A stretch of 64,000 nt of DNA from JAFTYO01 sp045611785 (GTDB taxonomy: Bacteria; Pseudomonadota; Alphaproteobacteria; RF32; CAG-239). Within the stretch, counting starts at the first letter, position 1. The number at the start of each line of letters is the position of its first letter. The position numbers and the translations under genes are program-made. Below the pieces are notes generated by a model. The model did no database searches. It was not told the origin of the DNA and saw only the letters and a program-made list of their open reading frames with translations. Below, piece after piece: positions 8,632 through 16,027 of this stretch. The stretch is taken from positions 1 to 64,000 of the forward strand of contig JAZKXV010000026.1 in NCBI GenBank assembly GCA_045611785.1, written 5' to 3'.

Positions 8632-8662
8632 TTGGTGCTCCAAAGTTGATGAATTGTTAGAA
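8632..8662 (-). repeat. 31-bp repeat copy 2 (tRNA-like end joined to module fragment)
   Basis: This block is identical to 7139-7169 and is preceded by a decayed hairpin (CCTCGC...GCTAGG). The frame after it stops within a few codons, so it looks like a fossil of a cassette, not a gene. Confidence 0.5.
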
Positions 8663-8692
8663 GCAATTTTAAGCAAATTCACATAATCATAG

Positions 8693-8720
8693 CACAGAAT
8701 TTTATGTTCTGTGTTTTTTT
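8693..8720 (+). terminator. Rho-independent terminator
   Basis: CACAGAA/TTCTGTG stem followed by seven T. It is the first plausible terminator downstream of the metallopeptidase gene. Confidence 0.75.
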
Positions 8721-8754
8721 ATATTTGCCTCTTGTTCTTAAATAAAATATTCTG

Positions 8755-8955
8755 TGTTGGCATCAGTTGATTACTGATGTGAGGTTTGAAAGCCTCTGAT
8801 AGTTATTTGTAAAACAAATGTAAAATACTACCTTTTTGCGTATAGCAGGAAGGTAGTTCAATAAGGTGTTTTTATACACCAAATAAACTACACTATTCCG
8901 TAAATAGGTTCTAACTTCCTGCTTCCTCTAATCAAGGAGGCATTTTTTGTTGCAT
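8755..8955 (+). other. Hairpin-rich intergenic segment, possible structured RNA
   Basis: Consecutive hairpins are visible: CATCAG/CTGATG, GAGG/CCTC, ATTTG/CAAAT, and a nested structure in which AGCAGGAAG pairs with CTTCCTGCT around GTAGTT/AACTAC and GGTGT/ACACC. No good reading frame covers it. I do not recognise a known RNA family. It could be a leader of the GNAT gene that follows or a remnant of a mobile element end. Confidence 0.4.
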
Positions 8956-9011
8956 TTTTATTTTTTCGAAGATATGCTTTCATTGTTTTATGCAAACTAG
9001 AGGTGTTTAAA

Positions 9012-9545
9012 ATGTTTAAGCTTATTTTACCGGAAGAAAAATATTGGTTGTCATTTTTGGAGGGTGTGGCAGAATTTAAAAAGTTTCCGACAGATTTTGA
9101 TACTAATGGCATAAAAGTAGGGCTTAAATATGATAATTTTGCCGATTTTAAACTAAATAGCGAAAATGAACGATTAGGCATTGGCTTAAAAGAGGGTTAT
9201 GTTAAGCAAACGAGATTATGGTTAATAGAAGACGACAAATTTGTAGGTGCTTTTGACATTCGCCATAATTTGACTGAAGAATTAAAGAAAAAAGGCGGAA
9301 ATGTCGCATATTACATTATTCCGTCTTGTAGAAAAAGAGGATTAGCAAGTTTAGGTTTAAGAAAATGTTGTAAATATGCAAAAGAGGTTTTGGGGCTTGA
9401 TAAGATTTTGCTTACTTGTAATGCTTTAAACATTGCCTCACATAAAACAATGCTCAAAGTTATGGAAGAATTTGGCGGAAAAGAAGACGCTCCTGTTATA
9501 TTTGATGATAAAAAAGAATTGAGAGTTTGGATAAAAACCACATAA
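9012..9545 (+). CDS. GNAT-family N-acetyltransferase
   Basis: The 177-residue product has the GNAT layout: strands LWLIEDDKFVGAFDIRHN, the acetyl-CoA loop SCRKRGLASLGLRKC, and LLTCNALNIASHKTMLKV, the usual motif before the C-terminal strand. AGAGG lies 8 nt before the ATG at 9012, which I prefer to the GTG three codons upstream. The hairpin-rich segment upstream may be its leader. The target is unknown. Confidence 0.82.
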   Translation: MFKLILPEEKYWLSFLEGVAEFKKFPTDFDTNGIKVGLKYDNFADFKLNSENERLGIGLKEGYVKQTRLWLIEDDKFVGAFDIRHNLTEELKKKGGNVAYYIIPSCRKRGLASLGLRKCCKYAKEVLGLDKILLTCNALNIASHKTMLKVMEEFGGKEDAPVIFDDKKELRVWIKTT

Positions 9546-9647
9546 TTCTTTATTGCGTTTTGGTATCTTATCCACCACACAAAAATCTTTTCCTTTTGAT
9601 AAGTATTAATAATTTAACTTGCTATTTAATGATAGTATTTAGTTCAA

Positions 9648-10859
9648 TCATTTGTCATTAATTGTTTTTAATTTCATTTTGTACAAATGTATGGCGCAAA
9701 TCAATATCGGAATTAAAAGTAAAGCAGATACCATAAAAGTAGGTCCGACGCCAATATCATCAAACAAAGGTTTCAAACATATAAGCCCTATTCCCTGAAA
9801 AGCCCTTGCCAACATTGATTTAACCGATAAAATTGTTGCCCGTTCATTAGATTGAATACGATGATTTACCAAAACCGAGGTTGTAATATTTGATAAAGAG
9901 CAAGAAGCAGCACCGACAATCATTAAACCCAAACATATATAAACACACCATAGCGGAACATAGGCTGAAACGCATGCTCCTAAAGTAGCAATAACAATAA
10001 TTAAATTTTGTAATATTATAGTTCCGGAAAGGTTTATTTTTTCTAAAATTCTGCCTGAAACTCCCGACCAAAAAGTTTGCATCAACGCATTTATGCCTAA
10101 AACCAAACTAAATACATATACCGGCACTTGGCGAAACACCATAACAGATTGCAACCCCCACATCAAAACCAATGTCAATGTACCATACATGGCAGGTAAG
10201 AGCATCAACCATTTAATTTCAGAATGCTTTACGGCATATTTTGAAATATACGTAATATCTTGCCATTTACTTTTATCTTCAGATACAATTCGTCTGGCTT
10301 CCGGCACATCGGGTAGATAACACAAAATAATAATGCTAACCATTGAGCATAAAATTGTTACACACACCGGAATAGCGGGGCCAAGAAATTGATAGATAAA
10401 AGCACCTGTTAATGTGGCTATCATCAAAACAATTCCTTCGAACATTTTCATTTGTGCATATTTTTTATGGAACAAACTTTCTTGATTATGTTTTTTAAGT
10501 AAATCGTATAAATATGCCTCCGCTGTACCGGAAATAAAGGCAATTGACAATGCGAGTATCAATTCTCCAAGCAAAATCATGGAAAAGCCTGAACCGAAAA
10601 TCCAAACTGCATGACCCAAAATCCAAAGCAACACCCCAATAATTAAAGTGTGCTTTCGGGAAAATAAATCTCCGATATAACCGGTTGGCACTTCCATAAA
10701 AAATACTGCCAAATTAGCGATGCCCTGAATAAGAAAAAATTTTCCCATTCCGACACCTTTATAACCATAAAAAAGCATCAGTATCGGTAAATAAAATAAA
10801 GCAGATGTTAAAACATATGCAACAGAAAGCCATGTAGGTGCCGATTTTACAGATATCAT
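9648..10859 (-). CDS. Major facilitator superfamily transporter
   Basis: The 403-residue membrane protein has about 12 hydrophobic segments and the MFS motif A GYIGDLFSRKHTLIIG between segments 2 and 3. Such carriers exchange small solutes with protons, and many are drug or metabolite exporters; the substrate cannot be told here. I start at 10859 because GGAGGG precedes that ATG. It stands alone between a GNAT and the DUF1566 cassette. Confidence 0.88.
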   Translation of the reverse strand: MISVKSAPTWLSVAYVLTSALFYLPILMLFYGYKGVGMGKFFLIQGIANLAVFFMEVPTGYIGDLFSRKHTLIIGVLLWILGHAVWIFGSGFSMILLGELILALSIAFISGTAEAYLYDLLKKHNQESLFHKKYAQMKMFEGIVLMIATLTGAFIYQFLGPAIPVCVTILCSMVSIIILCYLPDVPEARRIVSEDKSKWQDITYISKYAVKHSEIKWLMLLPAMYGTLTLVLMWGLQSVMVFRQVPVYVFSLVLGINALMQTFWSGVSGRILEKINLSGTIILQNLIIVIATLGACVSAYVPLWCVYICLGLMIVGAASCSLSNITTSVLVNHRIQSNERATILSVKSMLARAFQGIGLICLKPLFDDIGVGPTFMVSALLLIPILICAIHLYKMKLKTINDK

Positions 10860-10954
10860 TTTCCCTCCGAAAAATATAAAATAAAGGTAAAAGAATTTTC
10901 GTGTAAAATCAATGAAAAAAATATTTAATGTATTATCCCCTACATACAATGATA

Positions 10955-10997
10955 CAAAAAAAAACAGTCCTAAGTTTCAAACTCAGAACTGTTTTTT
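10955..10997. terminator. Terminator of the DUF1566-like cassette
   Basis: AACAGTTCTGAGTTT on the minus strand pairs with AAACTTAGGACTGTT and is followed by T-runs. It is the third copy of the cassette terminator stem family. Confidence 0.85.
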
Positions 10998-11008
10998 AAT
11001 AGTTAAAA

Positions 11009-11608
11009 CTAAGAAATTTTTAAAGCTAGAACCGGACGAACGTAAAGATAAGAGTGCTTATCGTGGTCGTTCCTAATCCCACTACTAAAATACAAGCCCC
11101 ACGCAAACTTAGGGTAGCACTCGGTAGAGGACCAATACCAATCTTTTCTACACCGTTTATGTATCTGATCAAATGTTCTTCTTACATAAGTATAAGTTGC
11201 GCAAAGATTTTCAAACTGTTTAATACTATACAAAACAATCTTTTCGTTCTTTTGGCATGGATAAGAAAAAGCATTGATATACCACATGGCACTGCACCAA
11301 CCCAAATATCGTTCTTCAATCTCAAAGAGTTCCGAAGCCGTCAAGTCGCCATAGATAATGCCATTTTCGACTAACTCAACAATCGCTTTGATTTTCTTGT
11401 TTGTTATCCTGTCAAATGAAAAGGTATCGTCCTCATACCAAAACATTCCCGGTTTAATGTTTGGGTAATCTGTTTTGGTAAAAACCTCGTTTGCTGGCGC
11501 ATTTGTCATGGAGGCTGTTTGCCAATGCTTGATAACTTCCTCGTGAGGAATATCCAGACACTTAATTAATTCATCGACTTGAGCTAGTTTTTGTTCTTTT
11601 GTTTTCAT
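11009..11608 (-). CDS. DUF1566-like protein with cassette N-terminal module
   Basis: The 199-residue product has two parts. Residues 5-30 (QKLAQVDELIKCL...) match the N-terminal module of the ACP at 6650-7027. The C-terminal end has the DUF1566/FISUMP-type pattern YWSSTE, AWGLYFSSG and YVRPV, a C-type-lectin-like fold often found in surface or target proteins. There is no signal peptide and no ribosome site (TATAATTATG). Codon use is richer in G and C than its neighbours, which suggests transfer. The role is unknown. Confidence 0.7.
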   Translation of the reverse strand: MKTKEQKLAQVDELIKCLDIPHEEVIKHWQTASMTNAPANEVFTKTDYPNIKPGMFWYEDDTFSFDRITNKKIKAIVELVENGIIYGDLTASELFEIEERYLGWCSAMWYINAFSYPCQKNEKIVLYSIKQFENLCATYTYVRRTFDQIHKRCRKDWYWSSTECYPKFAWGLYFSSGIRNDHDKHSYLYVRPVLALKIS

Positions 11609-11653
11609 AATTATAAAATTTTAAATTATATATACTAATTAATTTTGTAGTTC

Positions 11654-11682
11654 ATTACTTATCATATCTTTTCTATTTTTGC
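11654..11682 (-). promoter_or_regulatory. Candidate promoter of the DUF1566-like cassette
   Basis: Read on the minus strand: TTGCAA, 17 bases, TAAGTA. The -35 follows directly on a hairpin T-run and resembles the ACP cassette promoter (both begin TTGCAAAAAT). Confidence 0.4.
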
Positions 11683-11691
11683 AAAAAAAAA

Positions 11692-11734
11692 ATCCTCGCA
11701 AATGCGAGGATGATAAAATTGGTGCTCTGAAAAG
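11692..11734 (-). repeat. Duplicated tRNA-Leu 3' end with terminator
   Basis: TTGGTGCTCTGAAAAG at 11719-11734 exactly repeats the tRNA-Leu 3' end at 11895-11910. On the minus strand it is followed by the hairpin ATCCTCGCA/TGCGAGGAT and a T-run, like a tRNA terminator. The tRNA body is missing. It is typical of an attachment-site duplicate or a deleted tandem tRNA. Confidence 0.7.
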
Positions 11735-11745
11735 AAACGCTAAGT

Positions 11746-11771
11746 AAAAAAGCAAGCAGACTTGCTTTTTT
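11746..11771. terminator. Bidirectional terminator
   Basis: GCAAG/CTTGC stem with A-run on one side and T-run on the other, lying between the tRNA-Leu 3' duplicate and the intact tRNA. Confidence 0.65.
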
Positions 11772-11864
11772 ATCTGCAAGTTCTTTGTAACATCTTAATG
11801 AGCAAGGGAGTTTTAACGACCATAGCGAATTTAGATGCCTAAGCCATAGTCCTTTTAGGTTACC

Positions 11865-11893
11865 AAAAAAAAGCTCCCGTTAGGGAGTTTTTT
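11865..11893 (-). terminator. Terminator of tRNA-Leu
   Basis: On the minus strand AACTCCC pairs with GGGAG(CT), followed by eight T, starting two bases after the tRNA CCA end. Confidence 0.85.
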
Positions 11894-11895
11894 CT

Positions 11896-11982
11896 TGGTG
11901 CTCTGAAAAGGACTTGAACCTTCACGGGAGTGCTCCCACAAGTACCTGAAACTTGCGCGTCTACCAATTCCGCCACCAGAGC
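11896..11982 (-). tRNA. tRNA-Leu (CAG)
   Basis: The 87-nt class II tRNA has acceptor GCTCTGG paired with the 3' strand, an anticodon loop TTCAGGT in the stem CAAGT/ACTTG, a long variable arm, the T-arm GGTTCAAGTCC, and an encoded CCA. The anticodon CAG reads CTG. Its 3' end is duplicated at 11719-11734. Confidence 0.95.
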
Positions 11983-11995
11983 ATTGAACAATAAC

Positions 11996-12025
11996 TTAAT
12001 ATGCATTTTTTTCAAAGACTGTCAA
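11996..12025 (-). promoter_or_regulatory. Promoter of tRNA-Leu
   Basis: Read on the minus strand: TTGACA, 18 bases, TATTAA, ending about 14 nt before the tRNA. Confidence 0.7.
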
Positions 12026-12033
12026 CCGATTTT

Positions 12034-12843
12034 TTAAAAAACATCATAAGAATGTAAAATTAGAGCAATACCTAAAAACACTCGATAAACCACAAATGGT
12101 AAAAAACTAAACTTTCTCACCCATTTCATCATAAAAAATATTACCAAGACAGAAGCAATAAATGAATATCCTACAGCATCAAAGGTATCATAAATTGCCC
12201 CAATAGAAGAAGTTTTCCAAAGCCTAAATATTTCTAAAGCTCCTGCAGCCACAATAGTCGGAATTGATAAAAGCATTGAAAATTTTGCTGCCTCACTTCT
12301 GTTTATACCTAAAAATCTGGCCAATGTTATAGTAATGCCTGAACGACTAGTGCCCGGAATTAAAGCCAAACACTGCGCAAGACCAATTAAAAATGCTTCC
12401 TTAAATCCGATATCAACGCTTGTTTTATCACTTTTACCTACTTTATCTGCATAAAATAAAATAAGGCCATAAATCAAAATTGTCCAACCAATAACTTTTG
12501 GTGTACGAAAAACTTCCATGCCGAAATTTCTTAAACAAAAACCCATTACAAGAGCCGGAATTGAAGCCAAAACTATCATATATGCCAATTTGTTTCCTTT
12601 ATCTGAAAAATCAGGCAATAAAAACTTTTTAAAAACTCCTTTAAACATGGCTGATATATCCTTATAAAAATATATCATAACAGCCAAAAGCGACCCAACA
12701 TGTAATGCAATATCAACTGCAAGTCCTTGATCTTCAAAAGATGTAAACTCTGCAAACAAAATTAAATGTCCCGAAGAGCTCACAGGTAAAAATTCGGTCA
12801 ATCCTTGCACAATTGAAAGCCATATTGTTTGCATTACAGACAT
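12034..12843 (-). CDS. uppP: Undecaprenyl-diphosphatase UppP/BacA
   Basis: The 269-residue membrane enzyme recycles undecaprenyl pyrophosphate to the monophosphate for cell-wall synthesis. It has both signature regions: GLTEFLPVSSSGHL at residues 14-27 and LALIPGTSRSGITIT in the middle. The length matches the family (about 270). Its ATG follows the stop of the M23 peptidase gene directly, so xseA, the peptidase and uppP form one operon. Confidence 0.96.
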   Translation of the reverse strand: MSVMQTIWLSIVQGLTEFLPVSSSGHLILFAEFTSFEDQGLAVDIALHVGSLLAVMIYFYKDISAMFKGVFKKFLLPDFSDKGNKLAYMIVLASIPALVMGFCLRNFGMEVFRTPKVIGWTILIYGLILFYADKVGKSDKTSVDIGFKEAFLIGLAQCLALIPGTSRSGITITLARFLGINRSEAAKFSMLLSIPTIVAAGALEIFRLWKTSSIGAIYDTFDAVGYSFIASVLVIFFMMKWVRKFSFLPFVVYRVFLGIALILHSYDVF

Positions 12844-13689
12844 TTAGATTCTCTCCCTCAATATAACACATTTATTAAAGCCATCCTCGAGCAACGAATG
12901 CGGACGAAAGCGAACATTATTTACTGTTGCTCCCCAATGCAAATGAGGTCCGGTTGCACGGCCGGTTGCCCCAACCAAACCTATAATATCTTCTTTTTTA
13001 ACAACATCGCCAACCTTAACCAAAACCTTACTTAAATGAGCATAAATCGTTTGCAAACCCTGACCATGATCAATTATAACCATATTTCCCGAATAAAAAT
13101 AATTTCCTCCAGCCAACAATATTTTACCATCGCCTGCTGCTAACACCTTAGTTCCGTTAGGTGCCGCAATATCTGTTCCGTTATGAGGATTTTTAGGAAC
13201 ATCGTTAAATATGCGTTGATTACCAAAATGTCCGCTAATACGTCCCTTTAACGGCAATATAAAACCATTTTTCCAACTTTGTGCTAAATTATCACTTAAA
13301 GCAAAAGCATTTTTAACATCTGTTCTTTCTCGTAAAATTTCAGTTTCATCTGCTTTTGAAGGAGTAACCTTATTTTGCGCAACACCTTTAATACTTTGAA
13401 TATCCCACGCATGATCCTTTATCTGTAAATCATATTTTTCAGATTTATTGTCATTGTAAAAAACTTCCAATATGGATTTTTTTTGTTCATCTCGTGAAAT
13501 AGCAATTAAAAATTCGCCCTTACTGTTAACATCAAATTCTTCACTATTAAACTTAACTTTTATTGCATTTGCGGCTGTTCCGTATATTAGCTCTCCCTGC
13601 TCTAATTTACCGCACAACTGAATATCTTGTGCCATAGCATTAAAACAAATAAAGAAACTACAAATCAAACAAATCAAACTGCTCAGCAT
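12844..13689 (-). CDS. Exported M23-family (LytM) peptidase
   Basis: The 281-residue product has a signal peptide (MLSSLICLICSFFICFNAMA) and a C-terminal M23 domain with NPHNGTDIAAP (first zinc His and Asp) and GPHLHWG (HxH motif). All visible metal ligands are intact, so it may cut peptidoglycan cross-links and is not obviously just an activator. I start at 13689, inside the end of xseA, because GGAGAA precedes it. The 32-nt overlap implies coupling. Confidence 0.9.
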   Translation of the reverse strand: MLSSLICLICSFFICFNAMAQDIQLCGKLEQGELIYGTAANAIKVKFNSEEFDVNSKGEFLIAISRDEQKKSILEVFYNDNKSEKYDLQIKDHAWDIQSIKGVAQNKVTPSKADETEILRERTDVKNAFALSDNLAQSWKNGFILPLKGRISGHFGNQRIFNDVPKNPHNGTDIAAPNGTKVLAAGDGKILLAGGNYFYSGNMVIIDHGQGLQTIYAHLSKVLVKVGDVVKKEDIIGLVGATGRATGPHLHWGATVNNVRFRPHSLLEDGFNKCVILRERI

Positions 13690-14953
13690 TTCTGTTCTCC
13701 ACGACCTTTGTTTTAACAATACCATCAACAAACCTGATATTAAGCTCACCACTTCTTTTAGCATGAGTTGTATCATATAAAGTTTTATAGTGCCTATCCG
13801 TAACCCACGCAAAACCACGTTTTAAAACACTTTCAATTGACACACTTTCAAGTCTGCAAAGCAAAGATTGTAAAAAGTTTTTCTTATTTTCAAACACATT
13901 ATTAATTAAATATGGCTTTAAACCGACAATATTGAGCATTTGCTTTTTCACATTAACATAATTTGCAAGTGCAACTTTGAGTCTTTCACATCTATCATCA
14001 AGTTTTTGCTGATTTTCAAGAACAATTTGTTCTAAATTTGGAATCCCTCTGCCTAATCCTTCAACTTGATTTTTATATTCTTTAAGCAAACGATATGTTG
14101 CATTTATATATCGAGATTCTAGTACTGATAAACCAAGTTTAATTTCTTCTTTTACCGGAACAGCAAATTCTGCGGCACCAGTTGGTGTTGGAGCTCTTTT
14201 ATCTGCTACATAATCAATTAGCATTGTATCTGTTTCATGACCAACTGCAGAAATAACTGGAATTTGGCTATCATAAACAGCTCTTACAACAACTTCTTCA
14301 TTAAAAGGCCATAAGTCTTCTAAACTTCCGCCACCTCTAGCTACAATCAAAACATCTGGCCGCTCAATATTGTTTGTTGGTAACATATTAAATCCCTTAA
14401 TTGCTGTTGCAATTTTATCTGCTGCACCCTCACCTTGAACTGGAGTTGGCCACACAATTATATGTGTTGGAAATCTATCTCTAACACGATGAATTATATC
14501 TCGAATAACAGCACCTGATGCACTAGTTACAACGCCTATAACCTTTGGCAAAAATGGAATAGCTTTTTTATGACTTGCATCAAATAAACCTTCTTTTAAA
14601 AATTGTTGTTTTCTTTCTTCCAACAATTTTAATAATGCACCTGTTCCAGCTATTTCCAAACGTTCTATTACTAATTGATATGATGATTTACCTGCAAAAG
14701 TAGTAATTTTTCCTGTTGCAATAACTTCTAGTCCATCTTCAATTTTTACATTTAATGCAGCGGCTACACCTTTCCAGCAAACTGCTGACAATACAGCATT
14801 AGCATCTTTTAAGGCTAAATACCAATGCCCAGAATCAGCTCTTTTTGCACCAAAAATTTCACCTTTAACCCTAATTTCATTAAAAGTTGTTTCAACAAAT
14901 TTTTTAATTGCAAAAGAAATTTCACTAACACTATATTCTACTAATTCTGCCAT
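13658..14953 (-). CDS. xseA: Exodeoxyribonuclease VII large subunit
   Basis: The 431-residue product has the N-terminal OB-fold (VKGEIFGAKRADSGHWYLAL), the catalytic domain with PIPxxx-type segments (VIGVVTSASGAVIRD, ARGGGSLEDLWPFNEE, VGHETD, DKRAPTPTGAAE), then the coiled-coil region. With the small subunit it degrades single-stranded DNA. No xseB is present here. I choose the ATG at 14953 because AGAGG sits 5 nt before it. A GTG two codons earlier is too close. Confidence 0.96.
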   Translation of the reverse strand: MAELVEYSVSEISFAIKKFVETTFNEIRVKGEIFGAKRADSGHWYLALKDANAVLSAVCWKGVAAALNVKIEDGLEVIATGKITTFAGKSSYQLVIERLEIAGTGALLKLLEERKQQFLKEGLFDASHKKAIPFLPKVIGVVTSASGAVIRDIIHRVRDRFPTHIIVWPTPVQGEGAADKIATAIKGFNMLPTNNIERPDVLIVARGGGSLEDLWPFNEEVVVRAVYDSQIPVISAVGHETDTMLIDYVADKRAPTPTGAAEFAVPVKEEIKLGLSVLESRYINATYRLLKEYKNQVEGLGRGIPNLEQIVLENQQKLDDRCERLKVALANYVNVKKQMLNIVGLKPYLINNVFENKKNFLQSLLCRLESVSIESVLKRGFAWVTDRHYKTLYDTTHAKRSGELNIRFVDGIVKTKVVENRNAEQFDLFDL

Positions 14954-15094
14954 ATCCACCTCTACAATATAGACTATATTACAAGCAAGATGTATAGATT
15001 CAATATATAAAACTATTTACAAACAAAAAAGATGTTGCATTTATAAAATAAAAAAATTAAAATATCTTATAATTTATTTTTAAGGAGATAAGAT

Positions 15095-15268
15095 ATGGGA
15101 AAAATTCCTTTCGTAAAACCTTTAAGTAAAGCTGCTGTTGGAAGCAGACTTGCTGGTATTTTTTCTATTTTTAAATCTATAACTTTTGGTTTAGCTTCAG
15201 CTTTTATGTCTTTAGCTGCAAATACTAAAGATGGCTTAATGAACCAAAACAAACATGGTAGAGAATAG
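15095..15268 (+). CDS. 57-residue hydrophobic small protein
   Basis: A strong AAGGAGATAAGAT site precedes this short gene. The product is basic at the N-terminus (MGKIPFVKPLSK) and has a small-residue-rich amphipathic or membrane helix (about residues 14-42, GSRLAGIFSIF... FGLASAFMSLAA) and a polar tail. It lies 8 nt before the next gene, so they form a unit similar in layout to the pair at 3166-3980. No family is recognised. Confidence 0.65.
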   Translation: MGKIPFVKPLSKAAVGSRLAGIFSIFKSITFGLASAFMSLAANTKDGLMNQNKHGRE

Positions 15269-15276
15269 GTTTTATC

Positions 15277-15690
15277 ATGGAAAATATAACTCTTCTTCCT
15301 GCAGAATTTTATTTTGATAAAATTGGCGTTATTGTAAAACTCAATTTAAATGAAGATTATGTCTTCAGAGGAGAGCTTGTATACGATGGACGCAATCAAA
15401 TTATATTTAATAGAAATGATAAAAAATTTTATTTATTAGCTCAAATAGCTCCAATTGTAAGAAAACGCATTTTAAAAAGTCAATATGTAACTATTGCTGA
15501 ACATTTCAACGATGAAATTATTCAAGCATATGACATTTCTGTTCGCCTTGTAGATGAGATACCTGGCGAAGATAATTATATTGAAGAAATGGCAAAATAT
15601 ATTGAAAAGCTTAAAGCCGAACTTGGAGATGATAAATTTAATGAACTTAAACGAGAAGCTATACATTCATTTAATAAACTAACTCAATAA
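15277..15690 (+). CDS. Hypothetical protein paired with the small upstream protein
   Basis: The 137-residue soluble product has a beta-rich N-terminal half (KIGVIVKLNLNEDYVFRGELVYDG) and a helical acidic C-terminal half. It follows the 57-codon gene by 8 nt. A hydrophobic small protein followed by a 130-140-residue soluble protein also occurs at 3166-3980, which hints at a recurring two-gene unit. The function is unknown. Confidence 0.65.
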   Translation: MENITLLPAEFYFDKIGVIVKLNLNEDYVFRGELVYDGRNQIIFNRNDKKFYLLAQIAPIVRKRILKSQYVTIAEHFNDEIIQAYDISVRLVDEIPGEDNYIEEMAKYIEKLKAELGDDKFNELKREAIHSFNKLTQ

Positions 15691-15834
15691 ATTCAACACC
15701 TAGCCATATTCGAAATATGTTTTTTTTTAATTTAACAGATTTGTATAAACCAAAATATTGTTAATAACACTTATATTTAATTACCAGCATAAATATAACA
15801 TGGTATGTTATTACATATAGGAGGAGATAAATAT

Positions 15835-16023
15835 ATGGGAATTTTAATATTAAGATTTATTGCAGTATTTTATGTTATAGGCTTATTGTACCTTATTATA
15901 AGCTTACTTAATAAAGACATTGTAAACAACAAACGTAATATATTAGGACTTGTGTTTTTTCCTGTTTTACTCATAACTTCACAAGGCCGCAAATTCTTAA
16001 AAGAAATAATTAAAGGAGAATAA
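15835..16023 (+). CDS. 62-residue membrane protein upstream of the SPFH gene
   Basis: The product has two hydrophobic helices (LILRFIAVFYVIGLLYLIISLL and LGLVFFPVLLITS) joined by a polar loop. I start at 15835, which has the site AGGAGGAGATAAATAT. It ends 4 nt before the prohibitin-like gene, so it is probably a partner or regulator of that protein. No family is recognised. Confidence 0.7.
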   Translation: MGILILRFIAVFYVIGLLYLIISLLNKDIVNNKRNILGLVFFPVLLITSQGRKFLKEIIKGE

Positions 16024-16027
16024 AATT

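Noticed and set aside
8888..9181. 97-codon frame on the minus strand
   Set aside because: It is antisense to the GNAT gene start and the hairpin region, with no ribosome site; it is a shadow frame.
11009..11120. Diversity-generating retroelement variable repeat
   Set aside because: No reverse transcriptase or template repeat is in the window; kept only as a low-interest hint.
15067..15252. 61-codon minus-strand frame opposite the 57-residue gene
   Set aside because: The plus-strand frame at 15095-15268 has a strong ribosome site and sits next to a co-directional gene; the minus frame has neither.
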